The notes beneath the pieces were generated by a model. The model saw nothing but the letters and a program-made list of their open reading frames with translations, made no database searches and was not told the DNA's origin. The position numbers and the translations under genes were made by a program. DNA of 64,000 nt, taken from assembly GCA_947632705.1 (NCBI GenBank), contig CANRQE010000002.1:49144-113143 (forward strand). The letters are read 5' to 3'. Positions 24,514 through 33,613 of this stretch are shown one piece after another (the first letter of the stretch is position 1; each line of letters opens with the position of its first letter). This stretch comes from an uncultured Coprococcus sp. GTDB taxonomy: Bacteria; Bacillota; Clostridia; Lachnospirales; Lachnospiraceae.

Positions 24514-25383
24514 TTATCTTGCATCCTTTTCTATTCTTTTTAAAAACAACATACTGAGAACGGCAAACAGGACGATAAATACAAACAGGATTCCCCACAC
24601 CTCAAGGAGTCCTCCGCCGGAGGCAACATAATAGTCTTCGTATGCCGTCGGCATGATATTTGCAAGCTGCCCTGTTGTATCTTCCAATACAGCCCGTGAA
24701 ATCATATCATTCAAATGTGCAATTCTTCCTAATCCTGACATTCCCCAGTGGCTGATGGTCAATTTGGAAACAAAATCAATCAATCCGCCTTCCAGCCTGA
24801 ACAATACACCGGAAAGCACCAGCTGGATAATAATCAGGATCGGTGCGATCAGATTTGCCAGCTCATTTGTCTTTACAATGGAGGAAATCAGAATTCCCAT
24901 CGCATCCGCTGCATAAATAATCAGAAAGATCGTGATATAATATTTTATGAAAGACCCGCCTTCAAACAGAATATCGGAAGCCGGAAAATCCAGAAGGAAA
25001 TAACAGATTCCCGTAACAACTGCACTCTGAAACAGACAGACCACCGCCTGCACCAGCAGAATGGAAAGTATATAGGCAGGGATCTTCATATTGGTCATAT
25101 ATTCCCTTTTTACAATACTTCTTTCCTTACAGACTTCCGTCAGGGAATTAAACATGCCGATATAAATCACTGCGCTTGTTATCGCAAAAAGCGCCGAAGA
25201 GGCATTTTCAAAACACAAAAAAGTATCTTTTCTGGAAACATACGATAACAGCAGGCCGATTACAACGGGGAACAACAGAATCATTCCCATCTTCACCTTA
25301 TTATTAATAATGATTTCCGCATTACGCTGCATCATAATCGTCATCTGGCGGAAACCGCCGACTTCTTTTTTATTTCTCATCAT
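24514..25383 (-). CDS. ABC-2 type permease paired with the FHA-ATPase
   Basis: 289 residues with six predicted membrane helices: about 35-55, 65-85, 105-130, 145-170, 175-195 and 258-280. It has the ABCG/ABC-2 look, with KERSIVKREYMTNMKIPAYILSILLVQ as the coupling region and LVLSGVLFRLEG late in the protein. A long segment around ISHWGMSGLGRIAHLND precedes the last helix and would be extracytoplasmic. The start is one of two adjacent ATGs after GGGGGAGC. It lies 11 bases behind the FHA-ATPase gene, so they should form one transporter. Substrate unknown. Confidence 0.82.
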   Translation of the reverse strand: MMRNKKEVGGFRQMTIMMQRNAEIIINNKVKMGMILLFPVVIGLLLSYVSRKDTFLCFENASSALFAITSAVIYIGMFNSLTEVCKERSIVKREYMTNMKIPAYILSILLVQAVVCLFQSAVVTGICYFLLDFPASDILFEGGSFIKYYITIFLIIYAADAMGILISSIVKTNELANLIAPILIIIQLVLSGVLFRLEGGLIDFVSKLTISHWGMSGLGRIAHLNDMISRAVLEDTTGQLANIMPTAYEDYYVASGGGLLEVWGILFVFIVLFAVLSMLFLKRIEKDAR

Positions 25384-25394
25384 GCTCCCCCTGA

Positions 25395-26870
25395 TTATCT
25401 TCCATAGTTTTCCCGATAGTGCTGTTCAAAAACCGATGTATACTCTCTTACAATCTTATACACCTCTGTCATATCTTTTACCTGAAACAGTTCATATGCT
25501 TCTTCCGGTGAACCTGCAAAGCACAGCTTTCCACCCGGTGCAAAAAATAAAATCTTGTCGAACATATCTATATTTTTCAATGTATGCGTAATCACAATAA
25601 CGGTCTTCTCATGAGCATGCGCCAGATTTCTGAGAGAGGCGATCAGATTGGTCTCCGTCTCGGGATCAAGTCCCGAGGTTGGTTCGTCAAGGAACAGGAT
25701 CGGCGGATCGGATACCAGCTCTGATGCTATGCTGACCCGCTTGCGCTGGCCGCCGCTGACCTTTTTCACATCACTGGCCTGACACTTTTCATCCAGACCC
25801 AGCATATAAAATGTCTGATCAATCCGCCGTTCCCTTTCCTCTTTACTGACGTCAGCGGGCAGGCGCATTCTTGCAATATACCGCAGGGTCTGTCTGACAC
25901 TGATTCCGTTGCGGAGTAAATCCTCCTGCGGCACATAACCAATCTGCTTCTTTAATGTGTCCTTATGGGTATAGAGATTGATACCGTCCATATATACGGC
26001 CCCGGAGGTTGCCTCCTCATATCCGTTGATACAATTTAAAAAGGTTGTTTTTCCGGCACCGGAGCCTCCGAGGACGGCAACAAATTCGGAGGGCTCAATC
26101 GTCACATTGACTCTGTCCAGAATACATTTTTTATGATTGCCCGTTTTATAGGACGGATCTGTCTTCGGGCATTTCACGACTTTTGATATATTATCAATCC
26201 GAAGCTCACAGCCTGCATTCGGCAGATTATAAATCAGCATTCCTCTGGTATAAATAATCTTGATATTTACAATCTGCAGAATATCCTTTTCTTTCAGATA
26301 TACCGGTCCCTTAACGGCCACCCTGTTTAAAAAGGTTCCGTTTTTGCTGTTCAGGTCCTGATAGATCCACTGTTTTTGATCCCTCAAAAAAACCCCATGC
26401 TGTCTGGACATCTGTACAGACGGAATCTCCAGATTGTCCGGCCCCACCGTTCTGCCTACATATACCTGATTTGTGCATCCGTCTTCCAGATATTTGATAT
26501 TCCACTTTTGTCTGGAATAGTCATATACGGAAAAAATCATCAGTACCCCAAACTGTTCATTTTTACTGCGTATCTCAATTACGGAGCCCTCTGACAGCGG
26601 CGCTGCATTGCCATTTCCCTGATAAAACTGCCCGTCTACAAAGGTTCCGTTGGTACTGCCTGCATCTGCAAAAAAATACTGTTCTCCCTGCTTGAAGATT
26701 GTGCCGTGCAGTTTGGATATCACAGGACTGTCAAGCTTCACATCCACATCCGGAAGACTTGAAACACGACCGATTACAGTCTGATCCTTCGTCAGTTTCT
26801 CTGTTGTAACCTTCCCCTGGATCAATATGATCAGGCTTCCGTTTTTTGTTCTTTTGGCTATTGTGGCCAT
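25395..26870 (-). CDS. ABC-transporter ATPase with two N-terminal FHA domains
   Basis: About 491 residues. FHA 1 (about 30-90): VIGRVSS, SKLHG, GSTNGTF. FHA 2 (about 135-190): VGRTVG, MSRQHG, NSKNGTF. These are the conserved phosphothreonine-binding GR, SxxH and NGT elements. The ATPase domain (about 225-490) has Walker A GGSGAGKTT, a Q-loop YVPQED, signature VSGGQRKR and Walker B ILFLDEPTSGLD, in the ABCG (eye-pigment) style. The ATG at 26870 has AAGGGG nine bases upstream; an ATG nine bases earlier touches that site directly. Next to a Ser/Thr kinase, the FHA domains probably bind phosphorylated partners or the kinase itself. Confidence 0.9.
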   Translation of the reverse strand: MATIAKRTKNGSLIILIQGKVTTEKLTKDQTVIGRVSSLPDVDVKLDSPVISKLHGTIFKQGEQYFFADAGSTNGTFVDGQFYQGNGNAAPLSEGSVIEIRSKNEQFGVLMIFSVYDYSRQKWNIKYLEDGCTNQVYVGRTVGPDNLEIPSVQMSRQHGVFLRDQKQWIYQDLNSKNGTFLNRVAVKGPVYLKEKDILQIVNIKIIYTRGMLIYNLPNAGCELRIDNISKVVKCPKTDPSYKTGNHKKCILDRVNVTIEPSEFVAVLGGSGAGKTTFLNCINGYEEATSGAVYMDGINLYTHKDTLKKQIGYVPQEDLLRNGISVRQTLRYIARMRLPADVSKEERERRIDQTFYMLGLDEKCQASDVKKVSGGQRKRVSIASELVSDPPILFLDEPTSGLDPETETNLIASLRNLAHAHEKTVIVITHTLKNIDMFDKILFFAPGGKLCFAGSPEEAYELFQVKDMTEVYKIVREYTSVFEQHYRENYGR

Positions 26871-26926
26871 CCTTTGCATCCCCTTATCTTTTTATTTCTC
26901 AAATCACATGCGTTTATGCGCGATTC

Positions 26927-28831
26927 CTATTCCGTCGTTTCATCGGAACCGTCCGTCTCATCGGTATCCGCCGTTGCGTCATTGTAATATTGCTTTGTTG
27001 TATAAAATATGTAAAGTGTTTCTCCGTCTTCATGCAAAACAACATACATGCTGTCATCCACAAGCCATCTGTCATACCTGCCGTCATAATCCGGCCGTTC
27101 ATATTCCGGTTTTCCGTACAGTCTTTCCAGTTCATTATAAGCGGCCGTCACATCCTCTTCCGCATAATAATCAGCGGATATTACCATTGCCTCCACCGTA
27201 TTCTCCGGCTCGACCAGAAAAAGATAATTATACGGCTGCTTATCTATGTTTGCAATATTATTATCTGTAGTATCCGATGCATAGTAGGTAACTTTTGCAT
27301 GTGCAATGACTTCTTCAACCGAACAGTTAAATATCTCAGGATCCGCAATATAAATCGGACCGGATTCATAGATATGGGCGCCGTACATATACTCCAGACT
27401 CGTTATCTCCGTACTGTCCTCCGTATCCTCTGTTTCTGTAACGGTCTCCGAAGACGGCACCTCTTCCGTCATGGACGCTGCTTCTGTTGTATCCGCTTCG
27501 GGCTGATCCGTTCCGCCGTTCTGTCCGCTGTCAATGACCTGTTCCGTAGAAGGAATTTCCGGTACCGGGGTTCTCCCTGCAGACACGACCACAATCATGA
27601 TGGCGGTCAGAACAACCGCTGTGGCAATCCCGATCAAAATAACAGGCAGCATATTCTTTGTTTGCCGTATCTGTGCGGATTGTGCTCCCGTTGTAGGTTT
27701 CTGTTCCTCCGGCCGTATGGACGCCTGACTTCCGGCGTCCCACTGTGTACTGTAGCCTGCAGAATGTTGTGTACTGAAACCGGATGAGGGCTGTGAAGCG
27801 GAGGCTTTCTGATGCCTCCCGCCGTTATAGGCCTGCGGCGCAGGTACAGATGCATTTGCTGCAGTATTGACATCCACGTGTTTTAATATAGCCTTTTTCA
27901 GCTCATCTACATTCTGATACCGGTCCTCGATTTTTAACGCCATCATCTTCAAAATAATCTCATCAAAATATCCGGGTACCGTTGTATTAAATCTGGATGG
28001 AGGTACCAGATCATCCTCCATGTATCTGCCTATGGATTCCGGAGGCATATTGCCTGTGAGCATTTTATATATGGTGGCTCCCAGTGCATAAATATCCGTC
28101 CAGGGACCCTGTCTGCTTTTTTTCTGGAACTGCTCCGGAGGTGCAAAATTCGGTTTCAATACGATTGACAAGGTCTTATCCTCATATCCGTAGCTTTCCC
28201 TTGCAGCACCGAAATCAATCAGCTTAATCTTTCCGTTGTTTTGTACGAACAGATTATCCGGACTGATGTCCCTGTGTACCATACCGGCTGCGTGTACTAC
28301 CTCCAGGGCACGGATTGTGTCCATCAAAAAATTCATTGCCGTATTGCAGTCCAGCGTACCGCCCAGGTTTTTCACATATTGCGCAAGAGATCTGCCTCTT
28401 AAATATTCCATTACAATATAAGCCGTTTTGTTTTGCTCAAAATAGTCATATACCTGCACGATCGTATCCACGCCCCGGAATCTGGCCAGGCCTCTGGCCT
28501 CTTCCAGAAAGCTATGCATACCTTTGGCATATGCCATTTCCTTTCCTATCACAGACAGCTGAACTAAACGATGATCCAGATTTCTGGACACCATTCCGTT
28601 CGGATAATATTCCTTGATAGCCACCGGCTGACCGGTATGTAAATCGACCGCCCGATAAGTAATACCGAAACCGCCTGATCCGATAACTGTTCCGATCTTA
28701 TAACGCTCATTCAGTATCACGCCAAGCTCCAGACAAAAATCATTCGGCTTGTATTTCCAGTTTCCAAAACCGCAGTGCGGGCAGCTTCCGTTTCCCTCAT
28801 ATTGATTCAGACAATTCAGACAGATCTGCAT
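26927..28831 (-). CDS. Membrane Ser/Thr protein kinase with zinc ribbon
   Basis: 634 residues. Zinc ribbon at 4-20 (CLNC, CPHC). Kinase domain about 44-310: glycine loop GSGGFG at 51-56, ATP Lys in AIKEYYP (K73), catalytic HRDISPDN (186-193), DFG (206-208), then APPEQF and DIYALG. The kinase uses Ser where HRDLK has Lys, as in a bacterial subgroup sharing KEYYP/KEYFP. A Ser/Gln-rich linker (320-390) precedes one membrane helix (about 394-417), a Thr/Glu-rich segment and an external C-terminal domain (about 478-615) with AHIYESGPIYIADPEIF. A TTGTAC-17-TAAACT promoter and AGGAG site precede it. It heads an operon with the FHA-ATPase, permease, nnr and alr. Confidence 0.9.
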   Translation of the reverse strand: MQICLNCLNQYEGNGSCPHCGFGNWKYKPNDFCLELGVILNERYKIGTVIGSGGFGITYRAVDLHTGQPVAIKEYYPNGMVSRNLDHRLVQLSVIGKEMAYAKGMHSFLEEARGLARFRGVDTIVQVYDYFEQNKTAYIVMEYLRGRSLAQYVKNLGGTLDCNTAMNFLMDTIRALEVVHAAGMVHRDISPDNLFVQNNGKIKLIDFGAARESYGYEDKTLSIVLKPNFAPPEQFQKKSRQGPWTDIYALGATIYKMLTGNMPPESIGRYMEDDLVPPSRFNTTVPGYFDEIILKMMALKIEDRYQNVDELKKAILKHVDVNTAANASVPAPQAYNGGRHQKASASQPSSGFSTQHSAGYSTQWDAGSQASIRPEEQKPTTGAQSAQIRQTKNMLPVILIGIATAVVLTAIMIVVVSAGRTPVPEIPSTEQVIDSGQNGGTDQPEADTTEAASMTEEVPSSETVTETEDTEDSTEITSLEYMYGAHIYESGPIYIADPEIFNCSVEEVIAHAKVTYYASDTTDNNIANIDKQPYNYLFLVEPENTVEAMVISADYYAEEDVTAAYNELERLYGKPEYERPDYDGRYDRWLVDDSMYVVLHEDGETLYIFYTTKQYYNDATADTDETDGSDETTE

Positions 28832-28889
28832 TCTTTTTCTCCTAATCGTATCATTTCTTTTCTAAGCCAATCTTCTCCCGCTACCTTAG

Positions 28890-28918
28890 AGTTTACTATT
28901 TTTTGTAAAACAGTACAA
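28890..28918 (-). promoter_or_regulatory. Promoter of the kinase / FHA-ATPase operon
   Basis: TTGTAC (28913-28918) and TAAACT (28890-28895) on the minus strand, spaced 17 bases. It starts directly after the ftsZ terminator. Confidence 0.5.
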
Positions 28919-28954
28919 CAAAAAAAGGACAATTTCTGACGAAATTATCCCTTT
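28919..28954 (-). terminator. Terminator of ftsZ and the dcw cluster
   Basis: AAAAAGGA/CAATTTC and GAAATTATCCCTTTT form an imperfect stem around TGAC. On the minus strand it ends in seven T's, 24 bases after the ftsZ stop. Confidence 0.75.
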
Positions 28955-28977
28955 TCTTCATCGTTAATCCCGGATAT

Positions 28978-30213
28978 CTATCTCTTCTTTAAAAATTCCG
29001 GTATCTTAATGCTTTCATTTGATGATGTTGCAGGTCTGACCGGTTTTTGTTCCGAAGGAGAAGTTGTTTTCGCAAAGGATGCAGACGCAGGCTTCTGTGA
29101 CTGTCCGCCGTCAAGGAAAGTCGGTCTGGTCACGGAACCGCCTAAGGTCTGTCCGCCATAGGTTGGTCTTCTTCCCGCATCACTATAGGTTGCAGCCGCC
29201 ATACTGTCATATCCCGATCCCGGTGCAGCCGTTCCGGCATAGCGGTTGGATTCGGCACCTCCTGCCTTCTCAAGACCTGTTGCAATAATCGTAATACTGA
29301 TTTCTTCAGCAAGATTGTCATTGTCTACTGTACCAAATATAATATTGACGCCGTCGCCTGCCTGTTCGGTCAGATAGGTTACCGCATCGTAAGCTTCCAC
29401 AATACCGATATTACCGGAGAAGTTTACAATAATATCCGTAGCACCGGATACCGTAGTCTCAAGCAGCGGTGAATCCATGGCCTCCTTGATTGCGTCAACG
29501 GCCTTGTTCTCTCCGCTTGCCGATCCGATACCGATATGGGCAATTCCCTTGTCTCTCATAACAGTCTGAATATCGGCAAAATCAAGATTGATCAGACCCG
29601 GTTTATTGATCAGGTCTGTTACGCCCTGAACACCCTGCTGGAGCACCTGATCCGCCTTCTTCAAGGCATCCGGTATACTGGTTCTCTTATCACAGATCTG
29701 TAACAGTTTATCGTTTGGAATTACAATCAGAGTATCTACATTTTCTTTTAATCTGGCAATTCCCTCTAACGCATTCTTCATACGAGGCTTGCCCTCAAAC
29801 CCAAAAGGCTTGGTTACGACGCCGACTGTGAGGATTCCCAGATTCCTTGCCATCTCAGCAACTACAGGAGCAGCTCCGGTACCGGTTCCGCCACCCATAC
29901 CACAGGTTACAAATACCATGTTGGCATCTTTAATAATATCGACAATCTCTTCTCTATTCTCTTCTACGGCACTGGCGCCAATTTCCGGTTTTGCTCCGGC
30001 ACCCAGCCCTTTTGTAAGCTTCTCACCGATCTGTATCTTGGTCGTAGCGCGGCTTAATGATAAGGCCTGCTTATCGGTATTGATCGCAATCAGCTCTACT
30101 CCCTCTACATTTTCGTCGATCATTCTGTTAACTGCGTTGTTTCCGGCACCCCCAACTCCGATTACAAGAATTCTTGCCGGTGTTCTTTCATCGTTTGACT
30201 TTATTTCAAGCAA
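28978..30213 (-). CDS. ftsZ: Cell division GTPase FtsZ
   Basis: Tubulin-like GTPase of 411 residues that forms the Z ring. It contains [17 protein letters not shown], the signature [12 protein letters not shown], the T7 loop [11 protein letters not shown], a variable Ser/Gly-rich linker (about 320-395), and the C-terminal peptide [10 protein letters not shown] that binds FtsA or SepF. The start is TTG at 30211-30213 behind AAGGAGG, eight bases away, giving MLEIKSNDE. It has a promoter of its own at 30277-30305. ftsA is not in the window. Confidence 0.97.
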   Translation of the reverse strand: MLEIKSNDERTPARILVIGVGGAGNNAVNRMIDENVEGVELIAINTDKQALSLSRATTKIQIGEKLTKGLGAGAKPEIGASAVEENREEIVDIIKDANMVFVTCGMGGGTGTGAAPVVAEMARNLGILTVGVVTKPFGFEGKPRMKNALEGIARLKENVDTLIVIPNDKLLQICDKRTSIPDALKKADQVLQQGVQGVTDLINKPGLINLDFADIQTVMRDKGIAHIGIGSASGENKAVDAIKEAMDSPLLETTVSGATDIIVNFSGNIGIVEAYDAVTYLTEQAGDGVNIIFGTVDNDNLAEEISITIIATGLEKAGGAESNRYAGTAAPGSGYDSMAAATYSDAGRRPTYGGQTLGGSVTRPTFLDGGQSQKPASASFAKTTSPSEQKPVRPATSSNESIKIPEFLKKR

Positions 30214-30276
30214 GGTTATGTCCTCCTTATTATATATTTCTCATTTTCGTGTAGTCATAATTGCATTCGTATTTAC

Positions 30277-30305
30277 ATAATACGATTTTTTTGAGAAATA
30301 AGCAA
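30277..30305 (-). promoter_or_regulatory. ftsZ promoter with overlapping palindrome
   Basis: TTGCTT (30300-30305) and TATTAT (30277-30282) lie 17 bases apart on the minus strand. A perfect palindrome, TCGTATT-n5-AATACGA (30267-30285), covers the -10 region, so it may be an operator. Confidence 0.6.
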
Positions 30306-30313
30306 CATTTTTT

Positions 30314-31081
30314 TTACTTATTTTCTTTAAAAATCGCATTTCCATTTTTTGCACTATAATCTGTCATGTCCAGAGTCCCTTTTTTCCCCTGGATCTGACT
30401 CAGAATACTGTCCAGATTCATCAGCTTGTCTTCCAGATTTTCACCGGTTCCCAGTTCGATCTTGATATCATCCTTATATAAGATAATCTGCTGATCCATA
30501 TCAAACCGTATTTCATCGATGATCAACTGATTTTTATCAATCAGCTGGGTCATGGTAAGGATTTCCTGGAACATTTCTTCATTTTCCACCGGCAGACGTT
30601 CGCCTACCACAATACTGTCAAACCGTAACCCCTCAATACAGGGGACATCCTCCAGTTTTAAAGGAGACGTCTCAAGTACATTACCGTCATCATCAAAATA
30701 TACATACTGATCCATATACATCACACAGCCTGCCATGGATTTCTCATAGACCGTAACCGTGACCGTATTCCGGTCTAAAACCTCTATCTCAAACTTATCG
30801 ATGAAGGTTACATTTTCAACCGGATGGAAATGATTATCCAGATAAAAGGAAACTGTATTATCCGTATGTATCTGTCCTTTTATAATATCAATGATCTCCT
30901 GATCCGTATAATGGACGCTTCCTGTTACCTGAATATGATCCAGCTTAAAATATTTCAGAATATAAATATACGCTCCGAAGCAGAGTACAATAAGAGCTGC
31001 CAGAACAGCCAGCAGAATTTTACCTGCTGTCTTCCGCTTCGGTTTTCGTTTGGTAACTTCCTGTTTTTCTTCTTCTCTCAT
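30314..31081 (-). CDS. divIB: Cell division protein FtsQ/DivIB
   Basis: Bitopic protein of 255 residues: basic cytoplasmic N-terminus (KRKPKRKTAGK), one membrane helix (about 20-42), a POTRA domain (KLDHIQVTGSVHYTDQEIIDII, about 45-115) and a beta domain (about 118-225). It links division proteins to the septal wall enzymes in complex with FtsL and DivIC. The ATG at 31081 lies four bases after the ftsW stop, and its AGGTGA ribosome site contains that stop. Confidence 0.9.
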   Translation of the reverse strand: MREEEKQEVTKRKPKRKTAGKILLAVLAALIVLCFGAYIYILKYFKLDHIQVTGSVHYTDQEIIDIIKGQIHTDNTVSFYLDNHFHPVENVTFIDKFEIEVLDRNTVTVTVYEKSMAGCVMYMDQYVYFDDDGNVLETSPLKLEDVPCIEGLRFDSIVVGERLPVENEEMFQEILTMTQLIDKNQLIIDEIRFDMDQQIILYKDDIKIELGTGENLEDKLMNLDSILSQIQGKKGTLDMTDYSAKNGNAIFKENK

Positions 31082-31085
31082 ATCT

Positions 31086-32240
31086 TCACCTGCCCGGCTT
31101 TATCTGCCTTGATACGGACAATGCAATCCCCATTTCCAATAATATAAATACGATAGAACTTCCTCCATAACTGATAAACGGCAGCGGTACCCCGGTAGGC
31201 GGGATCGTATTGGTAACCACACTGATATTAATCAGCACCTGAACCGCAATATGTACCATAACGCCTACTGTCAGAAGTCCCCCGAACCGGTCTGCGGAAT
31301 TGATTGCAATTACCGTACACCGGTAAATTAAGGCTATAAACAGGAGAATGATACAAATGGCACCGAACACGCCCAGTTCTTCACAGATAACCGAAAAAAT
31401 CATATCATTATGGGACTCCGGTATAAAGCCCATCTTTTGCATGCTGTTCCCAAGCCCTTTTCCAAACAGCCCGCCGGATCCGATTGCATACAGGGACTGC
31501 ATGGTCTGATACCCATCCGGATATTTCTCGGGAGCCAGCCAGATCCGCAGTCTGTCTGCCCGGTAACCTGCCAGAGCAATAAACAAGGCGCATCCTGCAA
31601 CACCGATTAAGGCCAGCACAACAAAATGCCAGGTCTTAGGACTTGCAACAAATGTAACTAACATCACAATTGCAAAACAGATGATGGCGGTACTGAGATT
31701 TTCTATTGCAATCAAAACAATTGCTATGACCGGCAGGAGCATAATCTTTGCCAGACTTCCCGGCTTGTTCAGGCTTTTGGACTTTCTGGTACAAACGGCC
31801 GCTGTATAGATGATCAGGGCAAGTTTTGCAAATTCCGACGGCTGAAAGCCAAATGGTCCGATATACAGCCATCTCGCAGATCCATGACTGGCCGTACCGA
31901 TAATATAAACCAATACCAGCAAAGCCATTGCAATCAGCAGAATGCTTTTTGCATATCGCATATAAATCCTGTAATCCACCTTCGATAAAAGAAACATAAT
32001 TACGGTTGCCACAAGAGCGAAAACAATCTGCCGCTTTACAAAATATCCGCTGTCATTATATAACTCCTGTCCTCTGTAAGCACTGGTACTATATACCATA
32101 ACCAACCCGATACAGACAATAAACAGGATAATTCCTGCCAACGGGAAATCAAAATACCGGCCCTGATACCATAAGGACGGCCGTCTCTGCATGGTTTCTT
32201 CCGGCGCTCCTTCTCCATTCGGATGCTTTGTATGATTCAA
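31086..32240 (-). CDS. ftsW: SEDS glycosyltransferase FtsW/SpoVE-type
   Basis: Polytopic SEDS protein of about 384 residues that polymerises lipid II with a class B PBP. The SEDS landmarks are GSARWLYIGPFGFQPSEFAKLALIIY, the extracellular AGYRADRLRIWLAPEKYPDGYQTMQSLYAIGSGGLFGKGLG, SHNDMIFSVICEELG and the C-terminal PPTGVPLPFISYGGSS. The start is uncertain. TTG at 32240 has AAGGAG eight bases away, GTG at 32249 touches that site, and ATG at 32192 (MQRRPSLW) fits the usual short FtsW N-terminus. It overlaps or adjoins the murD stop. It could serve cell division, spore cortex (SpoVE) or both. Confidence 0.92.
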   Translation of the reverse strand: MNHTKHPNGEGAPEETMQRRPSLWYQGRYFDFPLAGIILFIVCIGLVMVYSTSAYRGQELYNDSGYFVKRQIVFALVATVIMFLLSKVDYRIYMRYAKSILLIAMALLVLVYIIGTASHGSARWLYIGPFGFQPSEFAKLALIIYTAAVCTRKSKSLNKPGSLAKIMLLPVIAIVLIAIENLSTAIICFAIVMLVTFVASPKTWHFVVLALIGVAGCALFIALAGYRADRLRIWLAPEKYPDGYQTMQSLYAIGSGGLFGKGLGNSMQKMGFIPESHNDMIFSVICEELGVFGAICIILLFIALIYRCTVIAINSADRFGGLLTVGVMVHIAVQVLINISVVTNTIPPTGVPLPFISYGGSSIVFILLEMGIALSVSRQIKPGR

Positions 32241-32245
32241 ACAAT

Positions 32246-33601
32246 TCACTCCTTAAGATTATGAACATATTCCTTGAACATTCTTCCTCTTTGTTCGTAA
32301 TTGTCAAACATTCCCCAGCTTGCACATGCCGGCGACAACAGCACCGCATCATTTGCAGAGGCATGCTCATAACAATATTCTACTGCCTCCTTCAGACTGT
32401 CTTTCATCACAATATCGGTAAAACCATGCCGGCGAGCAGTTTCCGCAATCAATCCGGCGGTCTGCCCGATTAAAACCAGACACTTTACCTTATCTCCGAA
32501 AGCCTCAATCCACTCATCAAAGGCAGAGCCCTTGTCATACCCGCCTCCGATCAAAAATGTGCGGGTATTCATAGCCTGGATTCCTTTAATTGCTGCATCC
32601 GGATTGGTGCCCTTGGAATCATTATAGTAAGCAACTCCGCGGACGGTTTTTACATATTCAATCCGGTGTTCCACCGCCTGAAAAGCAGTCGCCGCCTCTC
32701 TGATAACATCAACCGGAACACCCATATAATAAGCGATTCCGACAGCGGCTAAAACATTCTCCACATTATGGCTTCCGAGCAGCTTCAGATCCTTTATGTC
32801 CAGAACCTTTTGTTCTGTTTGCCGGTTCTTCAAAATAACGGTTCCGTTTTCTACATAAACGCCCTGTTCCAGCTTTTCAAGCCTGCTGAAATATACGGTT
32901 TTTGCCTGAACTCTGTTTCCCATTTCCCTGGTATGTACATCATCATAGTTCAGCACAATCACATCATCTTTTGTCTGGTTTTTGGAAATCGAAAGTTTTA
33001 CATTTCCGTAATTTTCAAAAGTATAATGCCGGTTCAGATGGTCCGGTGTCAGATTCAGGACAGCACTGACCTGCGGGTGAAAATGCACGGCAGTCTCTAA
33101 CTGAAAGCTGCTGATTTCCGCTACCGTGATGCTGTTTTCATTTGTGCTGTCACAGAGCTCCGTATATGGAATTCCGATATTGCCTACGACATATGTATCC
33201 GGATTCCATGCTTTTATGATTTCTCCCACTAATGCTGTCGTCGTTGTTTTCCCATTTGTTCCGGTAATTGCGGCAATCCGTCCTTTTTCATAATAGTACG
33301 CCAGTTCTATCTCGCTCCATATGGCAATTCCATGCTGCCTGACTGTTTCAACAAAAGGAGCGTCCACCGGAATTCCCGGGCTGATCACCATCAGATCTGC
33401 CTTTTCTAAAATCTCCTCCGTCAGCTTTCCAAGTACAACGGTAACCATACCGGGATCCGAAAAGTTTTTCAGAATGTCCTCCAGAGTCCGGTCCGTATTC
33501 TCATCAAATAAATATACCTGTATCTGATGCCTGATCAAAAGCTTTGCCGCACTGATGCCGCTTTTTCCCGTACCCGCTACAAGCACCTGTTTCATTTCCA
33601 T
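32246..33601 (-). CDS. murD: UDP-MurNAc-L-alanine:D-glutamate ligase
   Basis: Mur ligase of 451 residues that adds D-Glu in peptidoglycan precursor synthesis. It has an N-terminal Rossmann-type loop VLVAGTGKSGISAAKLL, the ATP-binding AAITGTNGKTTTTALVGEI, LTPDHLNRHYTFENY, and YYNDSKGTNPDAAIKGI in the C-terminal part. The ATG at 33601 follows AGGAGGAGG, and the ribosome site abuts the mraY stop. Confidence 0.96.
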   Translation of the reverse strand: MEMKQVLVAGTGKSGISAAKLLIRHQIQVYLFDENTDRTLEDILKNFSDPGMVTVVLGKLTEEILEKADLMVISPGIPVDAPFVETVRQHGIAIWSEIELAYYYEKGRIAAITGTNGKTTTTALVGEIIKAWNPDTYVVGNIGIPYTELCDSTNENSITVAEISSFQLETAVHFHPQVSAVLNLTPDHLNRHYTFENYGNVKLSISKNQTKDDVIVLNYDDVHTREMGNRVQAKTVYFSRLEKLEQGVYVENGTVILKNRQTEQKVLDIKDLKLLGSHNVENVLAAVGIAYYMGVPVDVIREAATAFQAVEHRIEYVKTVRGVAYYNDSKGTNPDAAIKGIQAMNTRTFLIGGGYDKGSAFDEWIEAFGDKVKCLVLIGQTAGLIAETARRHGFTDIVMKDSLKEAVEYCYEHASANDAVLLSPACASWGMFDNYEQRGRMFKEYVHNLKE

Positions 33602-33613
33602 AACTGCCTCCTC

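Noticed and set aside
26846..27787. Plus-strand open frame of 313 codons opposite the kinase gene
   Set aside because: Antisense to the clear kinase reading, with Cys/Arg/Phe-rich composition and no recognisable domain.
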